Source: UBA7477 sp045602925 (lineage in GTDB: Bacteria > Bacillota > Clostridia > Oscillospirales > Ruminococcaceae). From it: DNA of 64,000 bases. The position numbers and the translations under genes are program-made. Below are positions 8,372 to 16,965 of the stretch, piece by piece. The notes beneath the pieces are model-generated. The model was not told the origin of the DNA, did not search any database, and was given only the letters and a program-made list of their open reading frames with translations. The stretch lies in contig JAZSCN010000012.1 in the NCBI GenBank assembly GCA_045602925.1, positions 1 to 64,000 of the forward strand. The letters run 5' to 3'. Positions within the stretch are counted from its first letter, which is position 1. Every line of letters starts with the position of its first letter.

Positions 8372-8416
8372 ATCAAAAAGTCCTATGAATGCGAATATTC
8401 TCGCAACCATAGGACT
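8372..8416 (-). terminator. Intrinsic terminator after the flavin reductase gene
   Basis: AGTCCTATG (8379-8387) pairs with CATAGGACT (8408-8416), with an inner GCGA/TCGC helix (8391-8394 with 8401-8404). In the minus direction a run of T follows. Confidence 0.85.
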
Positions 8417-8421
8417 ATTAA

Positions 8422-9006
8422 TTATTTTCTGTGATTTTTCTTTTTCTTCCTTACCGAAAAGCCAAAGCCTCCGAGCTTTTCACCAAGCGTAAAATAATCA
8501 CCGTGTGAATAAGCTATAAGCACCGCCTTTTCAAGCATAAGCCTGCCGTTTTCGTCAAGATATCGACCGTCAACAGAAACAGCTGTAATATCTGCCATGA
8601 ACATATCATGAGAGCCTAGCTTTACTATGTCAAAAACCTTGCATTCAAGTGATACCGGTGATTCTTGCAGTATCGGACAATCTATAGAACTACCTTTTTC
8701 AATATGAAGTCCCATATGAGATAGCTTGTCTGTATCTCTGCCGGACTTCACTCCACAGTAATCAACAGCTCTTACAAGCTTTTTTGTTGGAAGATTCACT
8801 GCAAATTCGCCTGATTCCTTTATTAGCTCATAAGAATATCTCTCAGGTCTTACAGAGATATATGTCTTCGGAGGCTGTGTACAAAGGGTGCCTGTCCATG
8901 CAACGGTAAAAATATTAGGTTTTTCCATATTACCACAGGTTATAAGAGCCGGAGGTACAGGTGCAGTCAGAACAGAACCCTTCCATATAATTCTACTTTC
9001 CGACAT
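8422..9006 (-). CDS. Flavin reductase family protein (FMN-binding split barrel)
   Basis: This 194-residue protein starts at ATG 9006, preceded by AAGGAG. Its pattern matches the flavin reductase/split-barrel family: 'VLTAPVPPALITCG', 'NIFTVAWTGTLCTQPPKTYISVRPERYSYELIKESGEFAVNLP', 'VDYCGVKSGRDTDK', 'HDMFMADITAVSVD'. Such proteins bind FMN and reduce flavins or act as small flavoproteins; the redox partner cannot be predicted. It is the last gene of a three-gene minus-strand operon. The upstream gene ends 4 nt before this start, which suggests coupled translation. Confidence 0.85.
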   Translation of the reverse strand: MSESRIIWKGSVLTAPVPPALITCGNMEKPNIFTVAWTGTLCTQPPKTYISVRPERYSYELIKESGEFAVNLPTKKLVRAVDYCGVKSGRDTDKLSHMGLHIEKGSSIDCPILQESPVSLECKVFDIVKLGSHDMFMADITAVSVDGRYLDENGRLMLEKAVLIAYSHGDYFTLGEKLGGFGFSVRKKKKNHRK

Positions 9007-9010
9007 ACCA

Positions 9011-9385
9011 CTACTCCTTTGACTTGGTTTGAGAGTGACTTCTGTATGCATAACCATTAATCTTCTCAAAAAGCTCGTTGTAGTCATCATACAATGCCTG
9101 AGTTTGATTCTCTAGAAAATAATAGTGAGAAACGTAAGGAATAAGCAGGCAAAGGAACAAAGCACTTAATATGATGAACGCAAGCTCCTTTGTAACAAAT
9201 GAAACAACAAGCCCGATGATTGTGCACATCGCAAATAATACAGTCACAATAAGGTGCACAAGTCTTTCGTGTTGAAAAAACTCAATTTGAGACTTGTGGT
9301 ATTCCATAAGGCCATCAAGGTCAGTGCCTTCGCCTTCAAGCATTTTTCTAAAATATAATCTGTATTCTGTAAGATACTTTTTCAT
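9011..9385 (-). CDS. Small two-TM membrane protein of unknown function
   Basis: This 124-residue protein was not assigned to a family. An N-terminal basic, helical stretch (1-42) is followed by two adjacent hydrophobic segments (about 43-63 and 68-88) and a polar C-terminus, so both ends probably face the cytoplasm. It lies between a short membrane-associated protein and a flavin reductase, with gaps of 9 and 4 nt, so they are almost certainly co-transcribed. AGGT lies upstream of ATG 9385. Confidence 0.7.
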   Translation of the reverse strand: MKKYLTEYRLYFRKMLEGEGTDLDGLMEYHKSQIEFFQHERLVHLIVTVLFAMCTIIGLVVSFVTKELAFIILSALFLCLLIPYVSHYYFLENQTQALYDDYNELFEKINGYAYRSHSQTKSKE

Positions 9386-9394
9386 TTCTATTAC

Positions 9395-9694
9395 CTAAAT
9401 CTCAACAATTTCAGCGTCTTCGAGAAAAACGCCCTTATCACGCTTTATGTATTTATTAGGGTGAGCTTTTACATCCCTCTCAAGCCAAATAAGAGACGCC
9501 TTTTCTGCGGCATTGCCTATAATCTTGTTGACTTTACCATAACGCTTTATGAACTTTTTCTTTTTCTTCTCCTTATCCTTGCTCTTGCCGGCGCCAACTA
9601 TAAGCGTAACAGCAGCTGCTGCAATTCCAATAAAAATATGCTTGCTAAGGTCAAGAAGAATCATTCCGCCTTCACGTTCCTTGTTTGTAAGCAT
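9395..9694 (-). CDS. Small lysine-rich membrane-associated protein, unknown
   Basis: This 99-residue protein was not recognised. It has one hydrophobic segment (about 12-35) followed by a strongly basic run of lysines (38-50) and a mixed C-terminus. GAGGGAG precedes ATG 9694; an internal ATG after GAAGGCGGA could give a 10-residue shorter form. It is the first gene of an operon with the two-TM protein and flavin reductase. Its function cannot be inferred beyond membrane attachment and possible binding to acidic lipid or nucleic acid through the basic patch. Confidence 0.65.
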   Translation of the reverse strand: MLTNKEREGGMILLDLSKHIFIGIAAAAVTLIVGAGKSKDKEKKKKKFIKRYGKVNKIIGNAAEKASLIWLERDVKAHPNKYIKRDKGVFLEDAEIVEI

Positions 9695-9739
9695 TCTTAT
9701 ACACTCCCTCTGAATATACTGTTATAATTTTCTATAGTA

Positions 9740-9768
9740 ATTATATATCAAATTCATTCTTATTTCAA
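9740..9768 (-). promoter_or_regulatory. Promoter of the small-protein/flavin reductase operon
   Basis: The minus strand reads TTGAAA (9768-9763), a 17-bp spacer and TATAAT (9745-9740). Confidence 0.75.
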
Positions 9769-9800
9769 GTGCTATGTATAAAATTAATACTTCAATAATA

Positions 9801-9829
9801 TTGAAATCTAACGTAATTTGTGGTATAAT
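9801..9829 (+). promoter_or_regulatory. Promoter of the sensor-GGDEF/apgM genes
   Basis: TTGAAA (9801-9806), a 17-bp spacer and TATAAT (9824-9829). A small GTGCT/AGCAC hairpin lies in the leader just before the GGAGG ribosome site. Confidence 0.75.
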
Positions 9830-9886
9830 ATTTTAAAATAAGGATATTATGTGCTGTCGAAAGCACGTAGATAAAGGAGGCGCGTT

Positions 9887-11812
9887 ATGTCAAAGAGAAG
9901 AATAACTCTTGCAGTTGTTTATTCGGGAATAAATTCCGAGTACCAGGATAAGATTTGCCAGGGAATTGTTGATGCAGCAAAGCTTAATAGATATAATGTG
10001 GCTATCTTTGCTCCTTTAAGCAATACAACGTCGTATTCACTTCACGATACCGGCGAAGAAAAGATATATGACCTCATAAATTATGAGCTTTTCGATGCAA
10101 TAATAATTATACCTTCTACCATTCCTTCCCAGGAGTGTGTTGATAAAATTATATCTTCTGCAAAACTTGCTGGTGTACCTGTTATTTCAATTGATAGAAA
10201 AATCGGTGGCTGTCATAGCATAGAGCTTAATTACTCTGAGGGCTTTGAGCAGCTTATCGAGCATCTTATCGTTGATCACGGCTTTAGAAAAATTAATTAC
10301 ATAGGCGCTTTTGAAAACGAAAGAGATACCGACGCCAGATTTCAAAGCTTTAGGAAGACCTTAACAAAGCATGGGATTGCTTATGATCGTAAAAGAGTAT
10401 GCTTTGCTGAATATGATGAATACAAAGCTATTATCAAAGTAAGAGAGTATCTTGATGATGGTAATGAACTTCCACAAGCTTTTGTTTGTGCCAATGATAG
10501 TATGGCAATTGGCGTAACAGATGAGCTTTTGAGACGTGGCTATAATATCCCGGATGATGTCGTTGTTACAGGCTTTGATGGGATAAGATATTCCTTTGGT
10601 CATATGCCTTCTATTACTACCGTAAAGGTTTCTTATTATAAGGCAGGCGAAAGTGCTGTCGAAATTATTCCTGATGTATTGAGGCTTGAAAAAGGCGAGT
10701 ATATACACGGAGAAATTAAAAATGAATTTATTCTTGGTGGTAGCTGTGGCTGTTCAACAGACTCTACTAATGTGCATAATGACCTTTTACATCAGCTCAA
10801 TTCTGAGAATGATAGGTTCCAGACCTTCTCTAAAAGACTTGTCAGAATGAGCGAGGACTTAACATTTGTTAATTCCTTTGAGGCTGCATTCCATAAACTA
10901 AGGTATTATTTCCAGGATATATATGTTGATAGAATATATCTGTGCTTGAATAGCCATTATGAGAATCCAAAGCCTAAGCAATTTGATGAGGACTTTTTTG
11001 AATTTACCGACGATATTATTGTTAGAGTTTCAAGAGAATTTGGCGCATTTAGAGAACCTTATTCAATCAAGAAAAGTGAACTTGTTCCCGGCATCAAGGA
11101 TGAAGGTCCGTTCTCCAATGTGTTCTATATAACACCATTGCACTTTCAGGATAGAAACTTCGGTTATCTTGCCCTTAGCTGTGACGGATACATCGGCAAT
11201 AATGTTCTTTTTAATACTTGGAAGATGAATGTTTGTATAGCTATGGAAAACATAAGAGTAAAAGCTGAACAAACAATCTACGCTAATATGCTAGAAAGAA
11301 TGTATATACGAGACCCACTTACCAATCTCTTAAACAGACGAGGCCTGCTTAACAAAGCATCAGAGCTTTTTGATTTGTCTAAACAAAGAAGGAAGTCTGT
11401 GTTTGTCTTCACTGCCGACCTTGACGGCCTCAAGGTTATTAATGATAAGTTTGGTCACCACGAAGGTGATAATGCTATCATTCAAGTCGGCAATGCACTT
11501 AACAGAATTTCAAGACATAGAGAGTTATGTTCACGTTTCGGCGGTGACGAGTTTGAGGTAATGGCATTTAATTATACAATGTCTCATGCTAAAAGCTTTG
11601 TGCGTGAGCTTGAAACTGCTTTTGATGATTATAATGAAATCAGTGGCAAGCCTTATAAGGTTGCCGTCAGCGTCGGAATGTATGTCGCAGTTCCTGATGA
11701 AGATTCTTCTCTTGAGGACTTTATAAGACAAGCAGATGCCGCAATGTATGAGGATAAGAAGAAACGTAAGGATAACGGCTTTTCTGTCCTTAAAGATATC
11801 GAAAATACATAA
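9887..11812 (+). CDS. LacI-type sensor domain fused to a GGDEF diguanylate cyclase
   Basis: This 641-residue protein is predicted to be cytoplasmic, as no signal peptide or membrane segment is seen. Residues about 5-285 match the periplasmic-binding-protein-like ligand domain of LacI/GalR regulators ('FVCANDSMAIGVTDELLRRGYNIPDDVVVTGFDG') but lack the DNA-binding helix-turn-helix. A middle region (about 300-455) may be GAF-like. The C-terminus is a GGDEF domain with intact GGDEF at 552-556 and 'DPLTNLLNRRG' at its start. The product is expected to be c-di-GMP, controlled by a small ligand such as a sugar. The inhibitory RxxD site reads RHRE, so product inhibition may be weak. GGAGG precedes ATG 9887. 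Confidence 0.88.
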   Translation: MSKRRITLAVVYSGINSEYQDKICQGIVDAAKLNRYNVAIFAPLSNTTSYSLHDTGEEKIYDLINYELFDAIIIIPSTIPSQECVDKIISSAKLAGVPVISIDRKIGGCHSIELNYSEGFEQLIEHLIVDHGFRKINYIGAFENERDTDARFQSFRKTLTKHGIAYDRKRVCFAEYDEYKAIIKVREYLDDGNELPQAFVCANDSMAIGVTDELLRRGYNIPDDVVVTGFDGIRYSFGHMPSITTVKVSYYKAGESAVEIIPDVLRLEKGEYIHGEIKNEFILGGSCGCSTDSTNVHNDLLHQLNSENDRFQTFSKRLVRMSEDLTFVNSFEAAFHKLRYYFQDIYVDRIYLCLNSHYENPKPKQFDEDFFEFTDDIIVRVSREFGAFREPYSIKKSELVPGIKDEGPFSNVFYITPLHFQDRNFGYLALSCDGYIGNNVLFNTWKMNVCIAMENIRVKAEQTIYANMLERMYIRDPLTNLLNRRGLLNKASELFDLSKQRRKSVFVFTADLDGLKVINDKFGHHEGDNAIIQVGNALNRISRHRELCSRFGGDEFEVMAFNYTMSHAKSFVRELETAFDDYNEISGKPYKVAVSVGMYVAVPDEDSSLEDFIRQADAAMYEDKKKRKDNGFSVLKDIENT

Positions 11813-11832
11813 ACTCGAAAGGAAGTTAAAAT

Positions 11833-13044
11833 ATGAAGTATGTAGTATTGCTCTGCGACGGTATGGCTGACCTGCCTGTCGAAGCATTGGGCGGAAAAAC
11901 ACCTATGGAGGTAGCTTGCAAGCCTAATATGGATAAGCTTGCTAAGACATCTGTGGTAGGACTTGTAAAAACAGTTGATGATAATCTAAAACCAGGTAGC
12001 GACGTTGCCAACCTTTCTGTTATCGGATACGACCCACAGGTGTATTATAGTGGACGTTCTCCACTCGAAGCTGGTTCAATTGGTATAGATATGAAGGATA
12101 GTGACGTTTCCTTCCGTTGTAACCTTGTTACACTTTCTGATGAAGAAAACTATGAGGATAAAACTATACTCGACTACTGCGCAGATGATATTTCTACTGA
12201 AGAAGCAGCCGAGATTGTAAAAACGCTCGCAGAGCATTTTAATAGCGACGAGTTTCAGCTGTATGCAGGCGTAAGCTATCGCCATTGCCTTATCTGGAAT
12301 AACGGTACGATGGACGTTGGTACTCTTACACCGCCACATGATATTACAGGCAGGTTAATAAGGGATTATGTACCTATGCACAAAAATGCACAGAAGCTAT
12401 ATTCTATGATGAAAGAAAGCTACAAAATACTTATAAATCATCCTGTAAACCTTGCGAGAATTGCCAGAGGTAAGCGCCCTGCAAATTCAATGTGGTTCTG
12501 GGGCGAGGGCGTTAGAAAGCCACTTATGCCTTTTGAAGAAAAGTATGGATTAAAGGGTTCAATGATTTCTGCAGTAGACCTTCTTAAAGGTATCGGAAAG
12601 TTCAGTGGAATGAACGTTGTCAACGTTGATGGTGCTACCGGCTACATAGATACTAATTTTGAGGGTAAGGCTAGTGCCGCAATTAGCGAGCTGAAAAATG
12701 GTAGTGATTTTGTATATATTCACGTTGAAGCACCTGATGAGTGTGGACATAGAAACGAAATGGAAAACAAGATTTCTGCAATCGAGCTTATCGATAGTAA
12801 GGTGCTCGCTCCAATTTTAGAAGCTTTGAAAGAGTATGATGATTATAAGATTATGATACTCCCTGACCACCCAACTCCGCTTTCTCTTAAAACGCATACA
12901 AATGCACCGGTTCCGTTTATGATTTATCAAAAGTCTAAGGATGAAAACGGTGTAGATGTACTTTCAGAAAAAACAGCTTCACAAACAGGAGTGTTTGTTG
13001 AAAAGGGCTGTACTCTTATGGATAGGTTCTTAGATAAGCAGTAA
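11833..13044 (+). CDS. apgM: Cofactor-independent phosphoglycerate mutase, archaeal type (ApgM)
   Basis: This 403-residue cytosolic enzyme is of the alkaline-phosphatase-superfamily type, interconverting 3- and 2-phosphoglycerate with divalent metal. Features are the N-terminal metal-binding 'LLCDGMAD', 'GSDVANLSVIGYDP', 'YSGRSPLEAGSIGI', 'HVEAPDECGH' and 'ILPDHPTP', the latter holding conserved metal-ligand Asp/His residues. Length is typical for ApgM. The gene starts 20 nt after the sensor-GGDEF stop with ribosome site GAAAGGAAG, so the two are probably one transcript. Linking glycolysis to a c-di-GMP enzyme in one operon is suggestive but unproven. Confidence 0.9.
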   Translation: MKYVVLLCDGMADLPVEALGGKTPMEVACKPNMDKLAKTSVVGLVKTVDDNLKPGSDVANLSVIGYDPQVYYSGRSPLEAGSIGIDMKDSDVSFRCNLVTLSDEENYEDKTILDYCADDISTEEAAEIVKTLAEHFNSDEFQLYAGVSYRHCLIWNNGTMDVGTLTPPHDITGRLIRDYVPMHKNAQKLYSMMKESYKILINHPVNLARIARGKRPANSMWFWGEGVRKPLMPFEEKYGLKGSMISAVDLLKGIGKFSGMNVVNVDGATGYIDTNFEGKASAAISELKNGSDFVYIHVEAPDECGHRNEMENKISAIELIDSKVLAPILEALKEYDDYKIMILPDHPTPLSLKTHTNAPVPFMIYQKSKDENGVDVLSEKTASQTGVFVEKGCTLMDRFLDKQ

Positions 13045-13065
13045 TTTACACTGGAAGGAATTTCT

Positions 13066-14796
13066 ATGAGATTTAAAAAGCTACTCACAATAATTACCGT
13101 ATTCGTTTTGTCTGCTGCTTTTATGGCTTCATGCGATAGTGCAGATTCATCAGTTAGTTCTGATTCTCATATAAGCTCCAGCTCTGAGCCAAGTTCGGGA
13201 AACACAGACGCAGAGAATGAGCGAAATACAATTGAAGCTTTTAGCTTTTCACAGGATGGAAGCGTTACACTTTCTGAAGAAAGGTTTATAAACGTACTTT
13301 CGTATATCACTATATCTGCTCAGGATGGTGCAAAGATTTATTATACAACCGACGGTAGTACTCCGGACGAAAGTTCCACACTCTATGGCGAACCTATAGA
13401 ATTTAAATCTTCAACAGGCGATTTCCCCAATTGTATCGTCTTGAAGGCTATGACAGTATTGCCTGATGGAACAAAATCAGCTGTTGCTACTCATACATTC
13501 TTTTCGATGCTTGGTATTGATTCTAGATTTGAAACGCTTGTATTCTCAATTTCGGGTAACCCCGATGAGCTTACAAATGGGCCGGATGGAATTTTATATG
13601 GCGATAATGTTGAGCTCCGTGGTAGAGATAGCGAAAGGGAAGTATATATCGAAGCCATTAACCCAGATGGCTCGCTCGTCTTTGAACAGGGTGCCGGTGT
13701 TAGAGTGTATGGCGGAGCTTCCAGAGGTGTCTCCATCAAATCGCTCAAGCTTTTTGCAAGAAAAGAATATGATGAAAATCACGGAAAATTCAAGATAGAT
13801 ACTTTTGGTACAATCGGTGCTGATGGTGACGTTATGAATAAGTACGATAAGCTTGTTTTAAGAAATTACGGCAATGACTTCCAGTTTGCTTTTATTCGCG
13901 ATGAACTTAATCAAAGACTTGCTGCACAAGCAGGCTATACTGATGTTGAAGCTGTCGTTCCGGCTGTTGTGTATTTAAACGGCGAATATTATGGTCTGGT
14001 ATGGCTTCACGAAAATTATTGCGACGATTTCTTTAAGGATAAGTACGGTAATGGCGATGGAAGATACGAGGTTATCGAAGGTGGCGAAACATATAAGAAA
14101 ACCGACGATGACGATGAAGAAAATGTAGCACCCGCTATTGAGTATGATGATTTCTATGATTCGATTGCTTATTCTGACCTTACCGATGAAGAGAATTATA
14201 AAAAGCTCTGTGAGTTTATGGACGTAGAAAATTACCTGCAGTACTATGCATTTAATATCTATGTCAATAACTTCGACTGGCCAAATAACAATTACAAGTG
14301 CTATCGCTATTACGCGTCAGAGGGCGAGGAGTATGGAGATGACCAAATGGACGGAAGATGGCGTTTCTTGCTTCACGATACCGACTTCTCACTTCACCTC
14401 TACGAGGAAGACAGAACAAGTGCCGGATATAATAACATAACTCAGATTTTGGATGAGAACAATGATAGATACTCGCCACTTTTTGCAAACCTTATGAAAA
14501 GAGATGATTGCAAGAAGTACTTTATGGATGAAATGGTCAGACTTATGGATGGCGTTTTTTCTCATGATAACGTCTGCAAAACCATTGATGATATGAATTC
14601 TGAAAGATATAGTGAGATGCTTTTGTATTTTGACCATCTTGAGAACTTGAAGAAAAGTGATGACTCAATATGGATTTGGTATGATGAATATCAGAGAAGA
14701 ACACAAAACATAAAAGACTTCGTTAAGTATAGACGCGGTTATATCGAAGAGTATCTTATAGAAGCATTTGAACTAAGTGAAGATTATTTCTCGTAG
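13066..14796 (+). CDS. CotH-domain lipoprotein with chitobiase-like N-terminal domain
   Basis: This 576-residue extracytoplasmic lipoprotein has a signal peptide ending at lipobox FMAS-Cys23, then a Ser/Asp linker (24-50). Residues about 60-140 fit a CHB_HEX_C-like beta sandwich ('YYTTDGSTPDESSTLYGEPI'). The rest is a CotH domain: 'GVRVYGGASRGVSIKSLKLFARKEY', 'LVWLHENYCDDFF' and 'WRFLLHDTDFS'. Some CotH proteins are protein kinases in spore coats; in gut Ruminococcaceae they are often found with polysaccharide-binding proteins. The role here is inferred to be at the cell surface. The gene starts 21 nt after apgM with GGAAGG as ribosome site. Confidence 0.88.
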   Translation: MRFKKLLTIITVFVLSAAFMASCDSADSSVSSDSHISSSSEPSSGNTDAENERNTIEAFSFSQDGSVTLSEERFINVLSYITISAQDGAKIYYTTDGSTPDESSTLYGEPIEFKSSTGDFPNCIVLKAMTVLPDGTKSAVATHTFFSMLGIDSRFETLVFSISGNPDELTNGPDGILYGDNVELRGRDSEREVYIEAINPDGSLVFEQGAGVRVYGGASRGVSIKSLKLFARKEYDENHGKFKIDTFGTIGADGDVMNKYDKLVLRNYGNDFQFAFIRDELNQRLAAQAGYTDVEAVVPAVVYLNGEYYGLVWLHENYCDDFFKDKYGNGDGRYEVIEGGETYKKTDDDDEENVAPAIEYDDFYDSIAYSDLTDEENYKKLCEFMDVENYLQYYAFNIYVNNFDWPNNNYKCYRYYASEGEEYGDDQMDGRWRFLLHDTDFSLHLYEEDRTSAGYNNITQILDENNDRYSPLFANLMKRDDCKKYFMDEMVRLMDGVFSHDNVCKTIDDMNSERYSEMLLYFDHLENLKKSDDSIWIWYDEYQRRTQNIKDFVKYRRGYIEEYLIEAFELSEDYFS

Positions 14797-14830
14797 ATTT
14801 TTGTTGCAATACTTATTAATTAAATTTTCC

Positions 14831-14859
14831 TTGCAATTTTTATTAACTTGTGATATAAT
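14831..14859 (+). promoter_or_regulatory. Promoter of the CaCA antiporter gene
   Basis: TTGCAA (14831-14836), a 17-bp spacer and TATAAT (14854-14859). Confidence 0.8.
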
Positions 14860-14901
14860 CTTGACTTGTGACAGAATTCACTAAAATGTAGGATGTGTAA
14901 T

Positions 14902-15834
14902 ATGGAATATTTACTTTTGCTTGTAGGCTTTGTTTTACTTATTAAGGGTGCTGACATTTTCGTCGACGGAAGTAGTGCAATAGCCACACTTATGAAAATA
15001 CCACAGTTTATTATTGGTCTGACAATTGTCTCTTTCGGTACTAGTGCACCGGAAGCTGCCGTTAGTATCTCTGCGGGAATATCCGGAAGCAATGAAATTT
15101 CAATCGGTAATGTAATTGGATCGAATATTTTCAATCTTCTTATGGTAGTTGGTGTATGTTCGATAATTTCCAATATGAACGTCGAAAAAGCAATTAAAAA
15201 ATTCGATTTTCCTTTTTCGATTGCGTTAGTAATCTTGACGGTTCTTTTATGTGCATTCGATAATAGGCTTGATAGACTAGATGGTATAATTCTGATAGCA
15301 GTTTTTGCCTTCTATATGTTTAAAACAATTAGAACTGCTCTTAAGAATAAGGTGCAAGAAGAGGCAGCTAAAAAAATGTCTCCGATAAAAAGTGTTATAT
15401 TCATTGTTTTAGGACTTTTTGCAGTAGTATTCGGCGGAGACCTTGTCGTTGATAATGCCGTTATAATTGCTGGAAAACTAGGCATGAGCGAAACCCTTAT
15501 AGCACTTACAATCGTAGCTATGGGAACGTCACTTCCTGAGCTTGTAACCTCTATCGTTGCCGCTAAGAAAGGCGAAAACGGATTGGCACTTGGTAACGTA
15601 GTAGGCTCAAACATTTTCAATTTCCTCTTTGTTCTTGCAGCTTCAGTTACAATTAGCCCAATTGCAGTAAAGATGTCTTCGATAATTGACATGTGTATTC
15701 TTGTTGTTGTTAGTATCGTAATGCTCGTTATGATACTTAAGGATAATAAATACACAAGGCCTAATGGTATTATAGCTGTTGCAATGTATGCCGCATATAC
15801 AGCATATATATTCTACAGAAATTACGCTATGTAA
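14902..15834 (+). CDS. Sodium/calcium exchanger family protein (CaCA, YrbG-like)
   Basis: This is an integral membrane antiporter of 310 residues; ATG 14902 fits AGGA at 14890-14893 better than the ATG at 14893. It has about ten hydrophobic segments and two internal repeats carrying the alpha motifs. The first is 'TIVSFGTSAPEAAVSISAGISGSNEISIGNVIGSNIFN' and the second 'TIVAMGTSLPELVTSIVAAKKGENGLALGNVVGSNIFN'. The paired acidic residues (Glu in APE and LPE) are the ion-binding sites. Family members exchange Ca2+ or Na+ for H+ or Na+; ion specificity cannot be read here. It is monocistronic, with its own promoter and terminator. Confidence 0.92.
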   Translation: MEYLLLLVGFVLLIKGADIFVDGSSAIATLMKIPQFIIGLTIVSFGTSAPEAAVSISAGISGSNEISIGNVIGSNIFNLLMVVGVCSIISNMNVEKAIKKFDFPFSIALVILTVLLCAFDNRLDRLDGIILIAVFAFYMFKTIRTALKNKVQEEAAKKMSPIKSVIFIVLGLFAVVFGGDLVVDNAVIIAGKLGMSETLIALTIVAMGTSLPELVTSIVAAKKGENGLALGNVVGSNIFNFLFVLAASVTISPIAVKMSSIIDMCILVVVSIVMLVMILKDNKYTRPNGIIAVAMYAAYTAYIFYRNYAM

Positions 15835-15840
15835 ACAGAA

Positions 15841-15874
15841 AACGCAGTAGCCGGAATGGTTACTGCGTTTTTAT
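15841..15874. terminator. Bidirectional intrinsic terminator
   Basis: AACGCAGTA (15841-15849) and TACTGCGTT (15861-15869), extended by CC/GG, form a strong stem followed by T5 on plus and a T-rich tract on minus. It separates the antiporter from the convergent LacI regulator gene. Confidence 0.88.
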
Positions 15875-15888
15875 ATGTAAGCTATAAG

Positions 15889-16884
15889 TTAATCACCTGT
15901 GGATTGTCTCAGTATTACAGTATGGTCTAAAGTGTAGTATTTCTTATCTTTTTTGTTACCGGTAATATTGGATAAAAGCTTTTTACAAACAAATCTGCCC
16001 ATTTCTTCGCAAGGCTGTGCTACGCTCGAGATTGTAGGAATAAATCTTTCGCACCAAGTAATATCATCAAATCCAATAACAGAGAACTCACTGCCGATTT
16101 TAATTCCCATATCAATAGCTTGCTTAATTGCTGCAGCTGCGAGTAAGTCTGACACAGCGAATATAGCTGTAGGTCTGTCTTCGAGAGATAGAAACTGTTT
16201 TGCAGCATTTATGCCGTGAATATAGTCATAATCGCCCTTGTAGATATACTCGTTAGGAATAGTGATATTATTCTCCTTTAACGCTCTGAAAAATCCTTTT
16301 TCACGTTCTACAGAAGAAACAGCCTTGGAGTCGGTAGCGATAATGCCAATCTTTGTATGTCCCTTTTTGATAAGCGACATAGCAGCATCGTAGCCACCTT
16401 TTTCATCATCAACAAGTACAGTGAGAACATCTGCACCCTGTACACCTTCACAGCAAAGTGCAATATGGTAATTCTCAGCAAGCGAATTAATGGTTTCAAT
16501 GCTAAGAACCGTACCGAGAAGTACAGCTCCGTCTACTGTTTTGTTATATAGCATATTTAGCTGTCTTGTTTCTATTTCAGGTGTCTCGTTTGAGATTGAA
16601 ATTATAATATCATATCCTGCGACAGCAGCTTCTTCCTGCATGCCTGCAATAATCTTAGAATACAGAGAATGCTCAGACGACGGCTGGATAACAAGTATAT
16701 TGTTTGTCCCACATTTTCTAAGGTTTCTACCTAAGAAGTTTGGACTATAATGGAGAGACTTTATTGTATCATTAACAATTTTAGTGGCAGCTTCGGAAAC
16801 ATTTGCACTACCGTTAAGAACTCTAGAAACCGTTGCAACAGATACGCCTGCTGCTTTAGCGACATCTTTTATAGTTACGCTCAT
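15889..16884 (-). CDS. LacI-family transcriptional regulator
   Basis: This 331-residue DNA-binding regulator has an N-terminal LacI helix-turn-helix ('TIKDVAKAAGVSVATVSRVLNG', residues 4-25) followed by a hinge and a sugar-binding-protein-like domain with 'AIFAVSDLLAAAAIKQAIDMG' and 'FSVIGFDD'. The ligand is probably a sugar. It lies downstream of polA in the same direction but has its own promoter. No sugar operon is adjacent, so targets are unknown and may lie elsewhere. The ribosome site GAGAGGTG precedes the ATG. Confidence 0.93.
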   Translation of the reverse strand: MSVTIKDVAKAAGVSVATVSRVLNGSANVSEAATKIVNDTIKSLHYSPNFLGRNLRKCGTNNILVIQPSSEHSLYSKIIAGMQEEAAVAGYDIIISISNETPEIETRQLNMLYNKTVDGAVLLGTVLSIETINSLAENYHIALCCEGVQGADVLTVLVDDEKGGYDAAMSLIKKGHTKIGIIATDSKAVSSVEREKGFFRALKENNITIPNEYIYKGDYDYIHGINAAKQFLSLEDRPTAIFAVSDLLAAAAIKQAIDMGIKIGSEFSVIGFDDITWCERFIPTISSVAQPCEEMGRFVCKKLLSNITGNKKDKKYYTLDHTVILRQSTGD

Positions 16885-16920
16885 TAATTTGCACCTCTCA
16901 TAGATGTTTTCTTGTAAAGT

Positions 16921-16949
16921 ATAATATCATAAAATAAGCTGAATTTCAA
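16921..16949 (-). promoter_or_regulatory. Promoter of the LacI regulator gene
   Basis: The minus strand reads TTGAAA (16949-16944), a 17-bp spacer and TATTAT (16926-16921). Confidence 0.7.
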
Positions 16950-16965
16950 CTAAATAATTATTAAA

